Positions 58,272 through 64,000 of a stretch of DNA of 64,000 bases are shown piece after piece; position 1 is the stretch's first letter; each line of letters starts with the position of its first letter. A model generated the notes under the pieces. The model was not told where the DNA came from. It did not search any database and saw only the letters and a program-made list of their open reading frames with translations. Both the position numbers and the translations under genes were made by a program. Source of the stretch: Paracoccus cavernae (lineage in GTDB: Bacteria > Pseudomonadota > Alphaproteobacteria > Rhodobacterales > Rhodobacteraceae). The stretch is from positions 246,402-310,401 of the forward strand of contig JAUFRC010000002.1 of NCBI GenBank assembly GCA_030410095.1, given 5' to 3'.

Positions 58272-58643
58272 GGCCTACCTGCTCGCTTGTACGTTGGAGC
58301 AAGTAATATTCGGAACAAATTCTAACATAAAGGAACTAATAATAACACAAACGGTAAGATAAACTTACCTCAATCTGAATTATGTCCGTGGATTTCCGCC
58401 GCTTGATCGGCGCGGCGACAAGGGAGAACCAGCACCAGCCCTCGTCGCAAGATGCCTCAATGGCTGACCGCCATGGCTATAGCATCGATGCTGATACCCT
58501 TTGTCGGTTTGGGCTATACCGCCGTGCCCCCTTTTCCGCGTATCGCGCGACGGGCGGCAGCAGCACCCTGCCCCGTGGCCGCCGCCTATCGGCGGATCAA
58601 CAAAGGGCTGCTTCCCGACGGGTCGCGCCGACCATTTTCCGGA
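58272..58643. other. Intergenic region upstream of sdhB
   Basis: 372 bases. The AT-rich half (58290-58380) is the likely promoter with a palindrome; the rest, up to the end of the ABC permease gene at 58644, shows no coding or RNA signal. Confidence 0.5.
58353..58369. promoter_or_regulatory. Palindrome GGTAAG-N5-CTTACC, putative LysR box
   Basis: Perfect 17-bp dyad 82-98 bases upstream of sdhB. It contains T-AAGATAAACTT-A, a T-N11-A LysR box like the one at 51012. Confidence 0.6.
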
Positions 58644-59486
58644 TCAATACCGGCGACGAATGAACAGCGCGGCCAGCACCGAAACCGTAATCGTCACCGA
58701 CAGAAGAACGAAGGCCAGCGCCGCGCCGAAGGGCCAGTTTGCTTTGCTCATGATTTCGGTCACGATCATCGGTGCCATCATCCGGAAAGACGGCCCGCCG
58801 AGCAGGACCGGCGTCGCATAGGCGTTCATGGTCAGGATGAAGGACAAGGTCGCCGCAGCCAGCAGACCGGGCATCACTTGCGGCAGGCGCACCAGCAGAA
58901 AGGACTGAAACGGCGCCGCGCCAAGGCTGGCGGCAGCATAGTCGATATTTTCATCCAGCCCTTCGAACACGCTTTGCAACGTCAGAACCACATAGGGAAG
59001 ATTGACCGCCGTAATGCCGATGAAAACCGCAAGCGGCGTATGCATGATCGTCAAAGGCTGCGAGATCAGACCCAGCTTGACCAACGTATAGTTCAGCACG
59101 CCGGTCTGACCAAATGCCACCATCCAGCCCGCCGCGCGCACCGCATTCGAGATGAAAAGCGGCAAGATGATGGCCATCATCAACAGCGTTTTGCGGTGAC
59201 CTCTCTGGCTGGCGATCCAATTGGCCAAGGGCAAGCCCAGCAAGATGCAAAACACCGTGACGCCCGCCGCCATCATCAGCGTCGTGCCCATCCCCTCGAG
59301 ATAATAGGCGTCGGTGAAGAAGGTGGTGAAATTGGCAAGGGTGAAGCCCGAAATCATGAACTCGCCCGGAACGAATTCGTTGAAGCTGTAGCGCAGCAGG
59401 TAAAGCAGCGGCAGCGCCATAAAGACCAGCACGAGGCCGGTCGCAGGCATCAGCAGCGCGGCGGCTGTCAAGGAACGGTTCTTCAT
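58644..59486 (-). CDS. ABC permease, spermidine/putrescine type (PotB/PotC)
   Basis: 280 residues, intact, six helices. ITAVNLPYVVLTLQSVFEGL, ENIDYAAASLGAAPFQSFLL and VRLPQVMPGLLAAATLSF are the coupling region. Last gene of the operon. Together with the second permease it forms the channel. Confidence 0.92.
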   Translation of the reverse strand: MKNRSLTAAALLMPATGLVLVFMALPLLYLLRYSFNEFVPGEFMISGFTLANFTTFFTDAYYLEGMGTTLMMAAGVTVFCILLGLPLANWIASQRGHRKTLLMMAIILPLFISNAVRAAGWMVAFGQTGVLNYTLVKLGLISQPLTIMHTPLAVFIGITAVNLPYVVLTLQSVFEGLDENIDYAAASLGAAPFQSFLLVRLPQVMPGLLAAATLSFILTMNAYATPVLLGGPSFRMMAPMIVTEIMSKANWPFGAALAFVLLSVTITVSVLAALFIRRRY

Positions 59487-59513
59487 CTGCTTGCCTTCCA
59501 GAAGCGGTCATAT

Positions 59514-59540
59514 GGCCCGACCGAAGCGATCGGACGGGCC
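59514..59540 (-). promoter_or_regulatory. Intra-operon hairpin between receptor and permease genes
   Basis: Arms GGCCCGaCCGA / TCGGaCGGGCC (11 bp with one mismatch), 5-base loop, in the 103-base gap. It may stabilise the receptor mRNA; no T run. Confidence 0.5.
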
Positions 59541-59589
59541 GGAGGCATTGGGGCGTAATCAGCCCCGCCCACACGGGCGAGCGGCCCAC

Positions 59590-60623
59590 TCAGGCCTTGA
59601 ATTCCTTGTTCCACCAGTCCTGAAGCGCGGCGTCCTGCTTGGCGAGATATTCCAGATCGGGAAGCAGGAACTGCTCGCGCTGCTCGGGCGTGTAATCGAC
59701 CTGTGCAGCAAGCTCCGGCGACAGCTTCACCTCGGAGTTGCTCGGCGCATAGCCCATCTGCTCGGCAAAGGCGGTTTGCGGCATCTCCTCGAGCATGGCG
59801 TTCAGATATTGGTAGGCCGCTTCCTTGTTGGGCGCGTTCTTGGGAATGCACATATCCGAGAGATAGATGGCAATGCCCTCTTTCGGGATGGCGATCTCGA
59901 TGTCGATACCGGCTTTTTCCACATATAGCCGCGTGCGTTCCACATGATGCACATGACGATCTCTCCCGATTTGAGCGCCTGAGCCATCGCCTCGTTGGTC
60001 GGATAGATTTTGACGCCCTGCTTTTTCAGCTCGAGCAGCTTGGCCTTGCCGGGCTCGTAATCCGACGGACCGCCACCCGCGATCATCGCCGCGGATTCGA
60101 TCGTGGTCTGGTACTGGATGTCGATCACCCCGATGCGGCCGGCGTATTTCGGGTCCCACAGATCATTGTAGGAGGTCGGCGCGGGGCTCACCTCTTTGGG
60201 GTTAAACAGGATTACGCGGCCAGTATAGATATGGGGAATGCCGTAAGGCACGCGGATGAAGGGCAGGACTTTGGACAAGGCGGGGATCTTGCTCTCGTCC
60301 AGTTCCTCAAGAAGACCGTTGGCATACATCTCGTAGCTGCCCTGACGCGTCAGGCAGGCGATATCCATCGAGCCGCGCGGCAGGCGACGTTCGGCCATCA
60401 GCTTCGATTTGCGGACGACGTCGTTGGCCGGATCGTAGATCACCTGCATGCCGCTGTCTTTCAGCACGCTATCGGCGATATTGATCTGCTGGAGGTTCTG
60501 GTAATCGCCGCCCCATGTGCCGATGACCACCCGCCCGCCGGCCTGCGCAAAAGCAGGCAGCGCGGTCGAAAGCATCAGCCCGCCCGAGAGAATACCGAAA
60601 GTCCGTCTGTTCATCTTGGTCAT
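59590..60623 (-). CDS. ABC receptor, PotD/PotF-like
   Basis: About 344 residues. NRRTFGILSGGLMLSTALPA with FAQ is a signal peptide (TAT-like Arg pair). VVIGTWGGDYQNLQQIN, ADRYGIP-type region VPYGIPHIYTGRVILFNP and YNDLWDPKYAGRIGVIDI are the binding fold. One lost base near 59918. The ligand is a polyamine or related cation by family, not proven. Confidence 0.9.
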
Positions 60624-60708
60624 GTCGCATTCCCTGATGTTATTGGTTGGAACGTCATCCTGCGCCTACGCATCGGGCGCAGTATTTTTCCGGCCGCCTT
60701 CTGCAGCC

Positions 60709-61774
60709 TTACATCGCGATGATATCGGCCGGCGAAATCGTCAGCGTCACACCGGCATCCGCGCGGAGCTCGATCCCCGCATCGCGCACCGCCGCAGGCG
60801 AGGCGACAACGGCCAGCCGCTCGCCGCCCTCGAGCGTCAGCCCAAGCTCGATCGCACCGCCGAGAAAGACGAAATGCGAAATCCGCGCGGGCAAGGTGTT
60901 CGGGCCGTTTGCGTTGAGCCCGCCCCTGCTTCGGCCGCGCCCAGACGGATCGCCTCGGGGCGGATCATGATCTCGGAGGCCGCACCCATATCCCGTCCGC
61001 CGCGCAGCATGCGCCGCCGGCGCTGCGGAACATATTGCCGATTGCCGCCCCGCTCAGGAAATTGGTGCGGCCAATGAAATCGGCGACAAAGCGGTTCGCG
61101 GGTTGATAGTAAAGCTCTTGCGCGGTCCCGACCTGTTCGATCATCCCCGCCCGCATCAAGACCAGCCGGTCACCGACCGACATCGCCTCTTCCTGATCAT
61201 GCGTCACCATGATCGTCGTGATCCCGAGCGTCTTTTGCAGATTGCGCAGCTCGTCGCGTACCTGCAGGCGAAGCCGCGCATCGAGGTTCGACAGCGGCTC
61301 GTCGAGCAGCAGAATATCGGGACGGATCGCGATGGCACGGGCGATCGCCACGCGCTGCTGTTGGCCTCCCGACAACTGCTTGGGCAGCCGGTCACCCAGA
61401 TGACCCAGCTCGACCAGTTCAAGCGCATCGGTGACCCGTTTGCGGATCTCTGCCTCGGGCTGTTTGCGGCGGCGCAGGCCGAAGGCCACGTTTTCGAAAA
61501 TGCTCAGATGCGGGAAAAGAGCGTAATTCTGGAAAACCAGCCCGATGTTGCGCCGGTGCGGCGGCGCATGCGTGATATCACGCCCGCCAAGCGTGACCTG
61601 CCCGCCGTCTGGCTCGATAAAGCCCGCCAGCATCCGCAGGGTCGTGGTCTTGCCGCAGCCCGAAGGCCCGAGGAAGATCAGGAATTCACCATCACGGACG
61701 GACAGCCCGAAATCCGTCACCGCGCGAAAGGTGCCATAGGTTTTGGTCAGGCCCGCGATCTCGACATTTGCCAT
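60709..61774 (-). CDS. ABC ATPase, PotA type with TOBE domain
   Basis: About 354 residues. GPSGCGKTT, LVFQNYALFPHLSIF, LSGGQQQR, LLLDEPLSNLD and MVTHDQEEAM are normal. C-terminal TOBE part ends VTLTISPADIIAM. Lost bases near 61000 and 60900. One-base overlap with the upstream permease stop. Confidence 0.92.
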
Positions 61775-62596
61775 CAGACCATCCTCGAAATGTTAACAAA
61801 GCGATTGGAGACGACCAGCATCAGCGCGACGAACAGCACCTGAAGCACCGATACCGCAGCGATGGTCGGATCGATCTTCCATTCCAGATATTGCATCATG
61901 GCGACCGGCAGAGTGACCTGCCCCGGTGCCGACAGAAAGATCGACACTTCAAGATTGCCGAAGCTGACGACGAACGAGAAAACCGCGGCCGCAAAGATCC
62001 CGGCCGGATCAGGGGCAATGTCACCAGCCAGACCACGCTTGACGGCCCTGCCCCCAGAGAGGCCGCGGCCTCTTCGATCGACATGTTGACCCCCTCGAGC
62101 GAGGACAGCAGCAGCCGGATGCACCACGGGATCGTCAAAAGCACATGGCCCGCGACAAAGATCCCCGTCGAGCCGACCAAAGGCAGGCCCGAGGCGATCT
62201 CGATTTCAACCACGGTGACATAAAGCGCGGCCCCGATGACGATGGCGGGCACGGTAAGCGGCGACATCAGCAGCTGGACCAGCGCCCCGCGACCGCGAAA
62301 GCTGCGGCGCACGATGATCAATGCCGCGGGAACCGAGACCGCGAGACCGGCCAGCATGGCGAAAGTCGCCACCGAAACCGACAACAGGAAGCCGCTCAGG
62401 AACTGGGGCTGGCGAAACGCCTCGGAGAACCACTTGAGCGAATAGCCCTCGACCGGCAGGAGAGGATCTCGTTCGAGATCACCGAGAGCCAGAACACCAG
62501 TACCAAAGGCACCAGCATCAGCCCCAGACCGCAAGCGATGGTCACGCCTCCCGCCAGCCGTCCAACCCTTTCGGAAAGCGATTTTCCCCTGATCAT
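61774..62596 (-). CDS. ABC permease, PotB/PotC type 2
   Basis: About 273 residues with six helices. YSLKWFSEAFRQPQFL, SIEEAAASLGAGPSSVVWLV and AAVFSFVVSFGNLEVSIFLS. Lost bases near 62460 and 62040. Ends at the ATPase start (TGATG). Confidence 0.87.
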
Positions 62597-62602
62597 GCGG
62601 GC

Positions 62603-63834
62603 TTACTCCGCCAGACGGTTCTTGTAGAAGACCCCGCCCTTCATGATCGCGCTCAGGCATTCGTCATGGCGTTCGAGCACGGTAATATCTTCCAGCGGAT
62701 TGCCGTCGACGATCAGAAGATCGGCGTAGGCGCCCGGCGCCAGCGTGCCGATTTCGTCCTCCATGCCGCACAGCCGCGCCGAGATACGGGTGGCCGAAAG
62801 CAGCACTTCCTGATTGCTCAAGACGCGGGTGCGCAGCGAAAACTCCATCGACTGATATTTGTGCAGCTGACCAAGCAGATCCGAACCGAAGGCCATCGGC
62901 AGACCGGCATCGCGCATGATCTTCAGCGATTCCAGACCGGCGACGCGAACCGTATCGATCTTGGCGGCGGATCAGGGTTGAGCCCGAAATTCGCCCCCTC
63001 CAGCGCCAGCCCCTCATAGGCGACCAGAGTCGGGCAGGCGATCGCACCGGCTTCTGCGGCGAGACGTGCGGTCTCGGGGGTGATCAGGTTGCAATGCTCG
63101 AGCGATTTCACGCCGCATTCGACAGCGCGCCGGATCGACGCGTCTGAATAGGTATGGGCCGCAACATAGAGGCCGTAGTTTTCGGCCTCTTCGACAATGG
63201 CGATGATCTCTTCGCGCGAATATTGCAGAACATGGATCGGGTCATTGGGCGAAGCCACCCCGCCATTGGCCATGATCTTGATGAATTGCGCACCGTTCTT
63301 GATTTCCTCGCGCGTGGCGCGGCGAACCTCGTCGACACCATCCGCGATCCGGCCAAGCGAGCCGAGACTTGCTTGATGAAGCGGGCGGTTGTCGTAGCGG
63401 GCACGGTAATCGCCGTGGCCAACGGTCTGGCTGAGCGCCTTGCCGCAGATCACCAGACGCGGCGCGTCGATCTCGCCCTCGTTGATCGCCATCTGCAGCC
63501 CGAGATCCGCGCCCGCCAGATCGCGCAACGTGGTGAAACCGCGCATCAGCATCTTGCGCATGATCCCTGCCGAACGCAGCGCGATCACCGAACTGGGCAA
63601 AGCCGCATTTTCGGCCAGATTGACCAAAGTGGCGACGACATGGACATGGGCATCAACCAGCCCCGGCATGAGCGTGCGCCCGCCAAGATCGATCCGCTCG
63701 GCATCCGGCGCGTCGATCCGACCCTCGCTGACCTGAGCGATCCGGTCGTTCTCGACCAGCAGCTCCAGCCCCTCGCGCAGGGTCCCCGCGTCGACATCCA
63801 AAAGCTTTCCACCGAAAAATACATAGCGCGTCAT
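62603..63834 (-). CDS. Metal-dependent amidohydrolase, imidazolonepropionase-like
   Basis: About 409 residues. MPGLVDAHVHVVAT (HxH), QFIKIMANGGVASP (the Lys that can be carboxylated), AAHTYSD and LEHCNL (His residues) and MAFGSDLLG (Asp) give a full two-metal site. The group includes Xaa-Arg/Pro dipeptidases and deaminases. Three ATG in a row (63840, 63837, 63834); the last is best spaced from CGGAG. First gene of the ABC operon, so it probably acts on the imported compound. One lost base near 62985. Confidence 0.88.
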
Positions 63835-63840
63835 CATCAT

Positions 63841-64000
63841 CTCCGGGCGTTGGGCCTTGGCTGGTTTTGCATGCAACGAATATCCTGAAGGGCACTCTGG
63901 CAGGCGGTTCCGCATCTTGTCCAGAAAAAAACACCGCTGTTCGCAAAATTTCTTAAAAATACATAATGCCATGATTTTGCTTATTTATATTACAGAAATT
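63841..64000. other. AT-rich upstream region of the ABC operon
   Basis: 160 bases, AT-rich toward the window end, likely the promoter of the amidohydrolase/ABC operon. No gene seen. Confidence 0.45.

Noticed and set aside
58452..59558. 368-codon plus-strand ORF over the ABC permease
   Set aside because: Shadow; very high Arg/Gln/His content and no known motif.
1..64000. Reading the many split genes as a pseudogene-rich region
   Set aside because: Breaks are single missing bases in homopolymers, families resume at once, and operons stay intact.

Overview
This 64 kb window is high-GC bacterial chromosome, most likely from an alphaproteobacterium of the Rhodobacterales. The reasons are the dense set of TRAP and ABC importers, a TAXI solute receptor with a fused TRAP permease, a NadX aspartate dehydrogenase, an ECF importer with fused ATPase halves, and a gluconate-2-dehydrogenase-type GMC pair. 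I see no rRNA or tRNA gene, phage, complete insertion sequence or CRISPR array. About 37 of 65 genes are split by more than 50 apparent frameshifts. Nearly every one I resolved to the base is a single missing base in a short homopolymer, and the protein reads on normally in the next frame. I treat these as sequencing errors and annotate whole genes across them; base-level claims near them need care.

Layout. 0-5 kb: surface-polysaccharide genes (GT4 glycosyltransferase, hexapeptide acyltransferase, PAPS-type sulfotransferase, UDP-galactopyranose mutase, DUF4422 glycosyltransferase), suggesting a galactofuranose-containing, possibly sulfated glycan. 5-7 kb: exported SnoaL-like protein, acyl-CoA thioesterase, RBBP9-type hydrolase. 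7.5-11.5 kb: PPC/DUF296 protein, ECF S, T and fused A components and nadX. 11.6-15.3 kb: two Asp/Glu/hydantoin-racemase family proteins, an NCS1 permease and a GntR regulator behind three phased palindromes. 15.4-22.2 kb: exported acid phosphatase, then a TonB receptor with a type II ABC importer, a TrmO-like protein and a molbindin. 22.5-25.6 kb: TAXI/TRAP importer. 25.7-27.8 kb: Rrf2 regulator with a thioredoxin-reductase-like enzyme, and a Phd/VapC pair. 27.9-34.6 kb: old yellow enzyme, formylglycine-generating enzyme, luciferase-like monooxygenase, GMC dehydrogenase with its TAT small subunit, glyoxalase, RHH protein. 34.8-39.9 kb: ROK regulator, sulfonate/nitrate-type ABC importer and sulfatase in one operon. 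40.2-42.5 kb: ArsR with two SRPBCC proteins, and an SGNH-like hydrolase. 42.8-43.8 kb: orphan BMP-type receptor. 44.4-50.8 kb: TRAP importer, beta-hydroxyacid dehydrogenase, aldehyde dehydrogenase and TauE/SafE exporter in one direction. 51.2-52.1 kb: LysR regulator. 52.1-58.3 kb: an eight-gene operon encoding a succinate-dehydrogenase-like complex, a heterodimeric class I fumarase/tartrate dehydratase, a YeiH-type exporter and a NIPSNAP protein. 58.6-63.8 kb: polyamine-type ABC importer with an amidohydrolase.

How it fits together. The recurring theme is uptake and oxidation of small organic acids, amines and sulfur-containing organics: a Cys-type sulfatase and its maturase, a sulfonate-type importer, and two exporters of families known for sulfite or sulfate. 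The most interesting candidate system is the LysR-centred region at 44-58 kb, whose two operons could take up and oxidise an unusual, perhaps sulfonated, C4 dicarboxylate. The second is the PPC-ECF-NadX module, whose ATPase is a single chain with one consensus and one degenerate ATP site.
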